Shown here piece after piece: positions 57,001 through 64,000 of a stretch of 64,000 nucleotides of DNA (its first letter is position 1; each line of letters begins with the position of its first letter). The position numbers and the translations under genes are program-made. This DNA comes from a virus: positions 1-64,000 of the IMG/VR virus record IMGVR_UViG_3300018875_000004; one strand, written 5' to 3'. Below the pieces are notes generated by a model. That model was not told where the DNA came from and did no database searches. It saw only the letters and a program-made list of their open reading frames with translations.

Positions 57001-59061
57001 GCATCCGTAGGCTGTAACTGGGGCTTCCTTGCCATTGTCGAGCTTGGTGCCAGCGCTGCTCTTCTTCAGCTTGTAATACTGGCTCATGCCAGACCAGTTG
57101 ATCGCATCCCACCCGCTGATCTCCTGCCACTCTTTGTAGTCGTGCAGGTTCAGGCCGATGTCGCTGGCGTATTTATGGCCAGCATTGGAAGTGTAGTAGT
57201 CTGCTCCGTAGAACGCAACGGCGTGTCCGATTTCGTGGATGGCGACTTCTCCGGCAATGTATGGCCGGCATACGACCTGGTTTTGATCCAGTGTGTACAG
57301 GTCGGCATTGCCCAAGCTGCCGATTGGGAGCCAGTAGCTCTTGTATACGTCCAGCGGGGTCAGCGTATCACTCTGATCAGTAGATGGATTCGACGTGTAA
57401 TCAGTTGGCCGGTGCGCCATCAGGTTAATCACGCTGGCGTTCAGGGCATCAGGTTCAAAATTAATATAAGAATAGAATTGCGGAAGCTCTCCGTCCTTGG
57501 CCCATGCAGCAACACTCGGATTCGTCTTGATGTCGTTAAAGTCGATCCAGTGGTACGTGTAGGTGTTCGTCTTCGCCACCAGGTCAGACAGCGTATCGAT
57601 GATGTCTCCATCCAGGTAAGCACTCGCGCTGCTGAAGAAGAAGCAGATGTTCTTGATCTTGTAGGTCGCATAGATACTGCCCAGCTGCAGCGTGGTCAGC
57701 CCCGGGAGGTTTGTCTGCGCCCAAGACTTAAAGCTACTCCACGGCTGCGGCAGTGTCACGAGGCCCTTGAGGTTATCCTGGTGCATCTTCCAAAGGAAAG
57801 CGTGGAAGCTCTGAATGGTCAGGTCACTCTTGCTGTAGATGGCATCCTCACCCGGCGCCAGCTTCTGTCGGACGGCTTCCATAAAGTCCAACCACTCGTT
57901 GCGTCCTTTGAAGAAGTTCGGCTCGATCGTCAGTGGATAAATATATCCATTTGTAATTTGTACATTGCCGCTGAACGCTTTGTTGCCTGTCCAGTAATCC
58001 TGGTTGATGCTCGATGGCGATACGGATCCGTCTACAAAGTAGCTGATGCCATTGCTCGTTGCTGGCGGTGTTGTCGGATTCGTTGGTGTGGGATTCGTTG
58101 GTGCTGTACCGCCGCCCGATGTACTTTCATCGATCGCGCTGCCGTTAACCAGCATAACCACTTTCGTAATCGGATACGGTCCATCCACGACGCCGGATAC
58201 CATCAGGTCGTCACCGTAACACAGTTCGGTCGTCTTTGGCGTGATCGTTACCTTTAGCTCGTCCGGCTGATTTGGATTCGGGTCGTCTTTATCTGGAATG
58301 CCATCCCCATCAGAATCCTTATTTGGATCATCCTCTTCATTACAGTCAACGAAGTATACGAAGTCTGTTGTCGTTGCAGACTCTCCGTCCTGTGAGTAAG
58401 CCGTGGCCACCAGCTGCAGATACGTATCTTTCACTACGCCCCATTCGGTAAGCTGGGCCAGCGTTATGTTATCTGTGATGGCTTCCTCTGTGCTGCCGGC
58501 ATAGTTGTATTCCTTAAATGGAATCTCTGTACGAGCGGCAGAACCTTTCTTGCCGATCTTGAACTTCAGCACGACTTTAATCAGTCGGGAATCACCATGC
58601 GCTTTAGCTGTAACCTTGATTGGATAGTCGATGCCCAAGCAATACTTATCTGGACTATCTTTTCTCTCCAATATCCGGATCGTCACCTTGCCGCCTGCAG
58701 ATACGCCATCGGACGGATCATCGTCTGGTTCTTCTCCGCTACCTGGCGTACCCGGTGTGCCGTTATCGCCGCCGCCCGGATTAGAAGGGTCGGTGCCGCC
58801 TCCAGGATTACCTGGGGTGCTGCCGCCGCCACCTCCGCCAGGATTCCCGGGATTACTCCCTCCCCCGCTTCCGCCGCCCGCATCTGGGTCGGTTGGGTTC
58901 GGTGGTGTTGGTGGGAAGTAGGGCGGGTCAGTAACTTCGGTGCCGGTGTCCTTCTCCCCTGCTGCTCGTCGCAGGGAAGCTTCACTGTCAGAAGGGACGC
59001 TACCGGTATAAGCTTTGATGGTGAATCCTTTTAAGAGTGGTGTTTTATTTTTCTGCGTCAT
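54082..59061 (-). CDS. Giant virion protein with zincin and VWA domains
   Basis: A 1659-residue protein. Order: a Gly/Pro/Asn-rich low-complexity stretch (about 55-120), a DSDGDGIPDKDDPNP calcium-binding repeat (near 250), a metallopeptidase-like region with HEIGHAVAFYG at about 608, several repeated beta domains each opening with CLMFDTL or CLLLDKI, and a von Willebrand factor A domain at about 1245-1430 with the metal-ion site DYSGSMS (near 1258). The C-terminal 120 residues are another beta domain. This combination points to a surface adhesin that can cut protein and grip ligands through a metal-dependent site, probably part of the tail or fibres. It has no signal peptide. Confidence 0.8.
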   Translation of the reverse strand: MTQKNKTPLLKGFTIKAYTGSVPSDSEASLRRAAGEKDTGTEVTDPPYFPPTPPNPTDPDAGGGSGGGSNPGNPGGGGGGSTPGNPGGGTDPSNPGGGDNGTPGTPGSGEEPDDDPSDGVSAGGKVTIRILERKDSPDKYCLGIDYPIKVTAKAHGDSRLIKVVLKFKIGKKGSAARTEIPFKEYNYAGSTEEAITDNITLAQLTEWGVVKDTYLQLVATAYSQDGESATTTDFVYFVDCNEEDDPNKDSDGDGIPDKDDPNPNQPDELKVTITPKTTELCYGDDLMVSGVVDGPYPITKVVMLVNGSAIDESTSGGGTAPTNPTPTNPTTPPATSNGISYFVDGSVSPSSINQDYWTGNKAFSGNVQITNGYIYPLTIEPNFFKGRNEWLDFMEAVRQKLAPGEDAIYSKSDLTIQSFHAFLWKMHQDNLKGLVTLPQPWSSFKSWAQTNLPGLTTLQLGSIYATYKIKNICFFFSSASAYLDGDIIDTLSDLVAKTNTYTYHWIDFNDIKTNPSVAAWAKDGELPQFYSYINFEPDALNASVINLMAHRPTDYTSNPSTDQSDTLTPLDVYKSYWLPIGSLGNADLYTLDQNQVVCRPYIAGEVAIHEIGHAVAFYGADYYTSNAGHKYASDIGLNLHDYKEWQEISGWDAINWSGMSQYYKLKKSSAGTKLDNGKEAPVTAYGCTQPAEGFAEAYRLYIINPGFLRANFPQQFAFMEKYVKNLKSIGPVSTASIESTGETIVIDGYHSPFWMATSPYEQTFNFRYPTLDWEVGDSFVVEVKAYDSEGNEASDSMTVTIKDCSIDPNGPTVRDCLMFDTLHVEYYDANIQDIKKFDIPADWLPYEIDNGDGATAMFGWGDDNTIAAWFRDGGNNTGYGFQLSSIGINYLDEHNNAKTAWANSIFFQSEGVKNSERMIGDPAEKDNSRWIQQIKAYGNYSMSPSLGYKGDYVKFSFPNEFTTNQCPINKDVIDPENAGPNTDDPTSPDVPPYDPTKNPVRDCLLLDKIIFQYYSDVDNQMQTNIVPLEWLVTQELTVPTKAGDVRLVAGWSDYYKGVSLLIRGATGVNNIQLTGIGVIFKDYYDRTQTAWATDINFKTAGVKRKEWMIGGPKTMSNLPWVAEVQAGDYSNAPIIGKTGDFVVSKHVDLFTNMVCSIDPIHNSDPETGAGRDPKLEITEPSSNPTVIEQCNTDSLTIGGFAEMFPSVANIKATYRGSQVYSQDGDEVHEDFRFTIPSSAFGTGGGTTTDNGRADITFLIDYSGSMSAPIGKVADNLAVFISRLQADNVNYRLGCIQYSEVNDGQPIVKIGQTDNADNFISMLRSIAVSGGGDTNESGLESIMDPTNGALTYGFRTGAARHYILLTDAPVHDKDGDGRSVYGVTQTINKLKENNIKLHVIGPMSGEPYNQLKPMADATGGQYVDIMGNYGSQLQGISGQISEDAGELNSGKVIITATGADGRTLTREIQINVHDCSVPAPAPSPDEGNIENSYDMLFRLRWGVAPGTEASDFDFHAFLDRDSSKHLFYNSPPDAQYPNYKSYVEGTNKLYLNYDYTAHRAGQDDPWSNQVEIITVDGFVGRVLTLVVNHYQGAKAEQLDRLPQVEIVNAATNSVLQVIPLAAEDFSGGSVAVCDILLKSAGQTKLSDITIRKEKHNSIYP

Positions 59062-60893
59062 TGCTCATCCTCCGGTCGTTCGAATAGCATTCTCAGTCGC
59101 AGGCTGTATACTGGATATTCAGATTCGATATACCCTGCCTTATTGGTCAGCGCCTGACTGGATTTGTCCACTTGCTGGACAGTGTAGATTTTTGGCGGCG
59201 CTTCTTTCCCGCCTGCGCTGTACTCCTGATGCTCCAGTGGCGAGATTGGGTACCAGGTGGCTCCGTCATCGATGGACACAAAATACTTAATCCATTTGTA
59301 CTCCGTGCCGGGTTCCGCACTTTCAATCATCAGTGGATTATCCTCGTCCACAGACAGCGTAATCTTCTCCAGCGGCTGGTCGAAGTAATACGGCTCTGTG
59401 ACGATCTCTCCGCTCGTTTCATACTCGTAAGAGTAAATGTTAATCCCACGGATTCCGATGCAGTAGCGCCAGCCCTCGAAGCGCTCTGTGCCAATATCGA
59501 TGGTCTGTTGGGTGATCCCTCTTGATAGGGATGTGATCACATCATCCAAGATAGCGCCAGAAGCATCCTGACCTTGCAGTGGATAGTAGGCTTCGACGCT
59601 GGAGTCCTTCACGCTGACTTCGACTCCAATATCCTGCAGGGCAACCAGCGGACCGTCTACGCGCGGCAGATAGCCGGGCTTTACCTGCTTGGTGACGGTG
59701 TTCATCGCGTAATCCACATCGCCGCCTGTCTGCTGATTCTGCTCATAATACTCATGACCGATGTCGGTATAGTATTTGGTCTTCTGCTCGAACAGTACGG
59801 AGATGACCTTCGCTTTCTGCGGCGAGAAGTGGAATATATAATCATCATCTTTTTTATTTGCCCCGATAACCGATACCGGTACGCCGCTGCCATCTGAAAT
59901 CAGAATGTCTTTGACGATGGCCGTCTTCGCCCCCTGGTTCGGCGGCGTGTACATCTCCACGTCGATCGCATTCACGGTAGACGCTTCGTCGAGGACGATC
60001 TGCATGTGCAGCTTCAGCACACCGTTGTCCGGATCCCGAGCCCATTTTAATTTTTGATTTCCATTCACCTGATAATCGAAGCCGAGATTCTTGGCCACGT
60101 TCTGTTTATCATGATCGCGGACGTTGACCAGTTCGAACTCGAACCAGGTGTCGGGGTTACCATCCAGTACCGCACCGTAGGCAGCGTGGTTGTTCTTGCC
60201 GCCGACATACTGGTACGTGTAATCGTTCTGGGTGTTGCCGGCACCGACTGTCACCTCGTGGTTGTTCCCTGGGAAGCCGTTGGACTCTGTACCCAGGATG
60301 AAGCTGTCATACGTCTTGTTTCCGGGAATGATCGTTACCTGTGCGCTCTGACTCAGGTTGATGCTGTCTGTTTGCGGCAGCGTCACGATTCCGTTGTTGA
60401 TACTGGCAGCATTGCCGGTCGTCCGGTCGTAGTCGATCTTGTCGTTGTTCACGAAGTCGTTGCGGCGGAAGGTAATCTTCCCGTTCGATTGCATGTTGGA
60501 AGACAGCAGCTGCAGGTCTTTCAGCTTATCCTGAATGACGCTGAACTTGCTTTGCAGAATACTCTGCTGCACCATGTTGTGGTTGAAGTCGGTGTATAGC
60601 GCACGTCCGATGATATCGATCTCCTGATACATCATAACCAGGTCACGCTTGATCTCGTCCATCATGTTATTGTAATCTTCCGACCATGGAGGCCCGCCTT
60701 CCGGCGCAAGCCGCAGCATCATTTGCGGCTGGCCGATCGACGTGAAGAAGGCTTCGAATGCCTGGAAGACATTCTGAATCAGCTTGGTGTTGGTCTTGAT
60801 GCTGCCGTCATTGAATGCAGCATGGGCTGCATCGAACTGGGCTTTCGCCTGCTCATAGAGCAGCTGCGAGTTATTCTTAATAGGCTCACTCAT
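59058..60893 (-). CDS. Large virion protein with discoidin domain
   Basis: A 611-residue protein. The N-terminal 150 residues are helical; about 165-330 form a discoidin domain containing GAVLDGNPDTWFEFELV; the rest is beta-rich. The stop overlaps the next ATG. It is a probable paralogue of the proteins at 52001 and 60886. Confidence 0.72.
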   Translation of the reverse strand: MSEPIKNNSQLLYEQAKAQFDAAHAAFNDGSIKTNTKLIQNVFQAFEAFFTSIGQPQMMLRLAPEGGPPWSEDYNNMMDEIKRDLVMMYQEIDIIGRALYTDFNHNMVQQSILQSKFSVIQDKLKDLQLLSSNMQSNGKITFRRNDFVNNDKIDYDRTTGNAASINNGIVTLPQTDSINLSQSAQVTIIPGNKTYDSFILGTESNGFPGNNHEVTVGAGNTQNDYTYQYVGGKNNHAAYGAVLDGNPDTWFEFELVNVRDHDKQNVAKNLGFDYQVNGNQKLKWARDPDNGVLKLHMQIVLDEASTVNAIDVEMYTPPNQGAKTAIVKDILISDGSGVPVSVIGANKKDDDYIFHFSPQKAKVISVLFEQKTKYYTDIGHEYYEQNQQTGGDVDYAMNTVTKQVKPGYLPRVDGPLVALQDIGVEVSVKDSSVEAYYPLQGQDASGAILDDVITSLSRGITQQTIDIGTERFEGWRYCIGIRGINIYSYEYETSGEIVTEPYYFDQPLEKITLSVDEDNPLMIESAEPGTEYKWIKYFVSIDDGATWYPISPLEHQEYSAGGKEAPPKIYTVQQVDKSSQALTNKAGYIESEYPVYSLRLRMLFERPEDEQ

Positions 60894-63357
60894 CTCTTAC
60901 CTCCTGATCGTAAGTCTGGCAACGGATAGACCAACTATAGACAGACGGTGTAACGCTCTCGTAGCCGGCGCTATTGCGGCGCAGGATGGCTTTCAATCGA
61001 ACGTCTGTTGTCAGATAGTAATAGTCCACGGTAATGTTCTTCAGCTCACCGTCAAAAGCGGATATCGGGAAGTACAGCGTGTTGCCGATCTGTGCAAAGT
61101 TCTTTCCATCATTTTCATTTTGCAGCCGGTTCTTATCGTAGGTTCCGCTGGCGTAGTCTGTAATGTTCTGGTATTCTACGCCGCCGACCCGGACGATCAC
61201 CGGATAGTAAAGCTTATCCATGCTCAGTTGGCTGCTGTCCTGCGTATAGCGGTCATCGTGCGAATTGTAGTCGAAGATTTCGCTCCGGTACACATACGGG
61301 ATATGCTGAAGCGTGACCGTGTTGTTGGCGCTCACCGCATTGAAGTATTCGCCAGTCTCACCCTGTGGATTGATATACTGCATGGGCTGCACCTTGTCAG
61401 CATCCACATCCACAAAGTACGCTTCGTTCGCTGGTTTGTAGTCCACGGTGTAAATGCTTGATGCCGAGTAATACGTCTGCCGGATCCCGATGCGTTTTCC
61501 ATCATCAGTGATGACGTACTGCTCCCCGCCGATCGGCACGCCGTCTCTGCGGACGGTCACGGTGTCTTTCGAGATAGCCGGGAAGCGGAAGCTGAAGTTA
61601 ATCGTGTTTTGCAGCAGGTAATCATCTCCGCCTACAGTGCTGCCGAGCAGCAGCTCTCCCTTGACGTAATCCTTGTTCGCCGGCATGATCGGCATCCATG
61701 CAGTCGGCTCCGGATTCTTCTTGTAGCTGATGTAATACTCGATATCGGTGATCCGTGCCTGGTCCCCATTCTCTAAATCCATATCATGGTGCTTCTCTTC
61801 GGTGGTCAGCGACATACGTTTCACGTTGCCGGATACCGGCAGCCCCTCGGAGACGTAGATTGATCGCGGCAGATACTTCCGCCCGGTGATGCCGATGTTG
61901 TAGAAGCCGTACAGGTACGACAGCTTATTGGCTGCGATGTATTGCTGGCTGAGTGTGCCTTCGCTCGCGGCCGCTTCATTCATATTGGCGCTCACTGATC
62001 GCAGCGCAAGCATCATCGGGTTTTGGTAATTGCCCATGCGGACTTGCTCCATGGCGCTCTTGGCTGCGCTCAGTACGGACTTGGCTTTATCGCCCTGCTT
62101 GGCTGCCCAATCTTGAAGGGCGCTCAGGTACTGGCTCCAGCCGGTCAGTTGATTCTTTTTATCGAACTCTGCAATACTCTCCCCCGGCTCCCGCTTGTCT
62201 GCGATCGCATCGGTACCGAGACGCTGCAGCTCTGCATTGCCGGCAATTTTATTCCATAGTTCCATGTTATTCTGTTCATCCACATTCACCAGGTAGTTCT
62301 CTTTGATGTAGTTCTCCTGACGAACCAGGATGCGCAGCTTCGCAATGTCCACCGATGGGAACTGGAATGTCATTTGACCGACCGACTTCTTGCTGCGCTG
62401 GTATGGATTCTCGTGATCCGGAGTCACCAGCTTGTAGGTCTTTCCGGCGTAGTCCGAAGACTCATAGCCGTGGATGGCCACAATCTCCAGCGGGTAAGAC
62501 GCATACGGATCGAAGGAGATTTCGGATACGGTAGTGATGCCGTTAAGCTGAATCTCCAGCTCGCACATCGCCCCATCCATTTCATATCCTTCATAGTCGT
62601 GCGTCCACAGGTCGCTGATGTCCTGCGTGATTACATCGTCAGCCAGAATGACTTCTGCCCAGAAAGTTTCCTGGGAGCCATCGATCGCATTGTTGATGGG
62701 GTTGTTCGTATTTGTGGCTACGGTGCCGATTCGGTTCAGCACCTGAATCGATGCCAGCTTCCGGCCGTAAGGGTTCTTCAGCTGGTCGATCGTCTCAAAG
62801 GAAGCCAGCTGCAGCGCATCGCTGACAATCTCGGCTCCGTATTTGCTGGCGAGAAACTGTCCGTACCGATCCTTGCGCAGGATGGCCAGATTGGTTTCGT
62901 CGGTCTCGGTATACTGCGGTGCTTTGTATTGCTCATGGACGCCTTCCACAAACCCATCTGTATTTTTCATGATCAGGGTCTGCTTATCAACTTCGGCATT
63001 CAGTGCCGATATCTTCTTGCGGATGTCAGCCAGCATCGATCTGGCCAGCCGCTGGTTATCATTCATCAGACTATCAATCTGATTCGACGCGGCAAACAGC
63101 GTGGAAAGATCGAAAGCAATCTCCTCCAGGTTGCTGTTGTATCCCTTCGAGTCTGTCTTGCCGGTTTGATGCCGAGCCTGAAAGGTTGGCGTGGCGTTGG
63201 TGGAATCCAACTGCTTCAGCAGCCGCTCCAATTCCGCTTGAAACTCGGTATCGCTTTTGATATATCCTTCTTTCTGCTTCAGCTCCAGAAGCTCCATGAG
63301 CTTTTGCCTCTGGGTCTGCGGCAGCGTGGACAGGAATTGATCTAAATAATTAGACAT
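60886..63357 (-). CDS. Large virion protein with discoidin domain
   Basis: An 823-residue protein. A helical N-terminal part with coiled coils (about 10-150), then NNAIDGSQETFWAEVIL as a discoidin opening near 225, more helices (about 360-450) and a long beta-rich C-terminus with KDTVTVRRDG-type strands. It overlaps the next gene by 8 bp and is a probable paralogue of 59058 and 52001. Confidence 0.72.
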   Translation of the reverse strand: MSNYLDQFLSTLPQTQRQKLMELLELKQKEGYIKSDTEFQAELERLLKQLDSTNATPTFQARHQTGKTDSKGYNSNLEEIAFDLSTLFAASNQIDSLMNDNQRLARSMLADIRKKISALNAEVDKQTLIMKNTDGFVEGVHEQYKAPQYTETDETNLAILRKDRYGQFLASKYGAEIVSDALQLASFETIDQLKNPYGRKLASIQVLNRIGTVATNTNNPINNAIDGSQETFWAEVILADDVITQDISDLWTHDYEGYEMDGAMCELEIQLNGITTVSEISFDPYASYPLEIVAIHGYESSDYAGKTYKLVTPDHENPYQRSKKSVGQMTFQFPSVDIAKLRILVRQENYIKENYLVNVDEQNNMELWNKIAGNAELQRLGTDAIADKREPGESIAEFDKKNQLTGWSQYLSALQDWAAKQGDKAKSVLSAAKSAMEQVRMGNYQNPMMLALRSVSANMNEAAASEGTLSQQYIAANKLSYLYGFYNIGITGRKYLPRSIYVSEGLPVSGNVKRMSLTTEEKHHDMDLENGDQARITDIEYYISYKKNPEPTAWMPIMPANKDYVKGELLLGSTVGGDDYLLQNTINFSFRFPAISKDTVTVRRDGVPIGGEQYVITDDGKRIGIRQTYYSASSIYTVDYKPANEAYFVDVDADKVQPMQYINPQGETGEYFNAVSANNTVTLQHIPYVYRSEIFDYNSHDDRYTQDSSQLSMDKLYYPVIVRVGGVEYQNITDYASGTYDKNRLQNENDGKNFAQIGNTLYFPISAFDGELKNITVDYYYLTTDVRLKAILRRNSAGYESVTPSVYSWSIRCQTYDQEVRDE

Positions 63358-63359
63358 GA

Positions 63360-63671
63360 TTACTCTCCTGTTCTCGGTTGTGGTGGTTTAATAGAGGAGT
63401 GTCCTTTTGGTGGGGGCTTGATTGTGATCGACTCAAGAAAAATACCGTGGCACTCATCGCAGTATGGACCCATTACCATCCCGCTTTTCGTAACCGTCAC
63501 ACGATGTTTGCCTGCGTTCGCCCAATATCTTTCATTGCAAAAGTTGCATGTCCAGAATCCGACGATCCAAAGCATAAATCTATAGGTGGCGACTACGAGC
63601 AGAAGAGCCAGTCCAATGTTCCACGAAAACAAAAGCCAAAAGGCTGGTATCTTGCATAGGGTTTTCAACAT
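63360..63671 (-). CDS. Membrane protein with a zinc-ribbon-like tail
   Basis: A 103-residue protein from ATG 63671 behind AAGGAGG. One or two membrane helices (about residues 8-40) are followed by CNFC and CDEC pairs about 30 residues apart, a likely zinc ribbon, and a Pro/Lys-rich tail. No family was recognised. Confidence 0.62.
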   Translation of the reverse strand: MLKTLCKIPAFWLLFSWNIGLALLLVVATYRFMLWIVGFWTCNFCNERYWANAGKHRVTVTKSGMVMGPYCDECHGIFLESITIKPPPKGHSSIKPPQPRTGE

Positions 63672-63692
63672 ACTTATCCTCCTTTCGTATGT

Positions 63693-63716
63693 AAAGACAG
63701 CCAGTACGGCTGCCTT
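63693..63716 (-). terminator. Weak terminator hairpin
   Basis: GACAGCC and GGCTGCC flank five bases with one mismatch; on the - strand TCTTTAC follows. It may partly end the transcript of the 63718 gene. Confidence 0.4.
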
Positions 63717-63717
63717 C

Positions 63718-63993
63718 TTATTTGGAGACGACTCCTGCCTGTCCGTCAAACGGCTCATACTCGTTCGTATCTGGATTCAATTTCTCCAGCACAAAGTGGC
63801 TGAGATTCGGATGATCGTTGTAGCTGAACATCGCGTGGACGTTTCCGTTTTGAACTTCGACCTGCAGGCCTTTCGGTGTAATGCTTTCCAGAAGAATGTC
63901 CTTCCGGTTTCGAGCGATGGAGTAGTCCGCCGTCCAGTTCGTTCCCTTCATCTGCTTGATGTCGCTGACGACTTCGGTCACGACAGCTTCCAT
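63718..63993 (-). CDS. Hypothetical protein at window end
   Basis: A 91-residue protein starting at ATG 63993. Only seven bases are visible upstream, so the true start may lie outside the window. Beta-rich, with a KGLQVEVQNGNVHAMFSY hairpin. No family was recognised. Confidence 0.55.
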   Translation of the reverse strand: MEAVVTEVVSDIKQMKGTNWTADYSIARNRKDILLESITPKGLQVEVQNGNVHAMFSYNDHPNLSHFVLEKLNPDTNEYEPFDGQAGVVSK

Positions 63994-64000
63994 GCGCTGA

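Noticed and set aside
54082-59061. Long open frames on the + strand opposite the fibre genes
   Set aside because: They are antisense shadows of GC-rich codons in the real - strand genes, without binding sites or sensible proteins.

Overview
This window looks like part of a large, tailed, double-stranded DNA phage of a Gram-positive (Bacillota) host, possibly Paenibacillus or a relative. The genes are tightly packed, often overlapping as ATGA or TAATG, and have strong AGGAGG-type ribosome binding sites. Promoters are sigma-A-like, and many gene products are virus hallmarks: clamp, DnaE polymerase, DnaB-type helicase, archaeo-eukaryotic-type primase, class Ib ribonucleotide reductase, dTMP kinase, RusA-like resolvase, sigma factor, holin, GH25 lysozyme and very large fibre-like virion proteins. 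The host assignment is inference from style only.

Layout. 1-14 kb is mostly + strand: a sliding clamp, small zinc-ribbon and hypothetical genes, two odd tRNAs, two long non-coding regions with strong RNA folding (2157-2749 and 3936-4482), a TPR receptor/secreted-peptide cassette (5593-6535), an XRE regulator and a Phd/Doc-like toxin-antitoxin module. 14.2-17.3 kb is a plasmid-style replication locus: DnaA boxes, 23-bp iterons, a Rep protein with a DnaA domain I at its C-terminus, and two small + strand genes. From 17.3 kb to the end everything is on the - strand: nucleotide metabolism, lysozyme, a dnaE gene split by a group I intron carrying a LAGLIDADG endonuclease gene, a RemA-like regulator, Cas4-like nucleases, sigma factor, RusA, an intracellular subtilase, a run of small genes, nrdF-nrdE-nrdI, a DUF2829/Tad2-like gene, structural genes, helicase, primase, a Rad52-like annealing protein with a Q-rich tail, holins, and 15 kb of discoidin, PKD, VWA and zincin-containing virion proteins.

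How it may work together. A 14-bp palindrome, TGTAAYnnRTTACA, recurs at eleven places. In five of them it lies 5-6 bp downstream of a -10 box of the form TATAAT or TATATT, so it covers the transcription start. This suggests one phage-wide regulator switching many operons. One copy lies just upstream of an internal promoter for the secreted peptide gene. An iteron origin, Rep, toxin-antitoxin module, palindromic operators and a peptide-receptor cassette together fit a phage that can persist as a plasmid and count its neighbours by peptide signalling, in the manner of arbitrium. That picture is inference; the individual elements are visible in the sequence.

Limits: no database or folding software was used. 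Family names rest on motifs and remembered family features, and many small genes remain unassigned.
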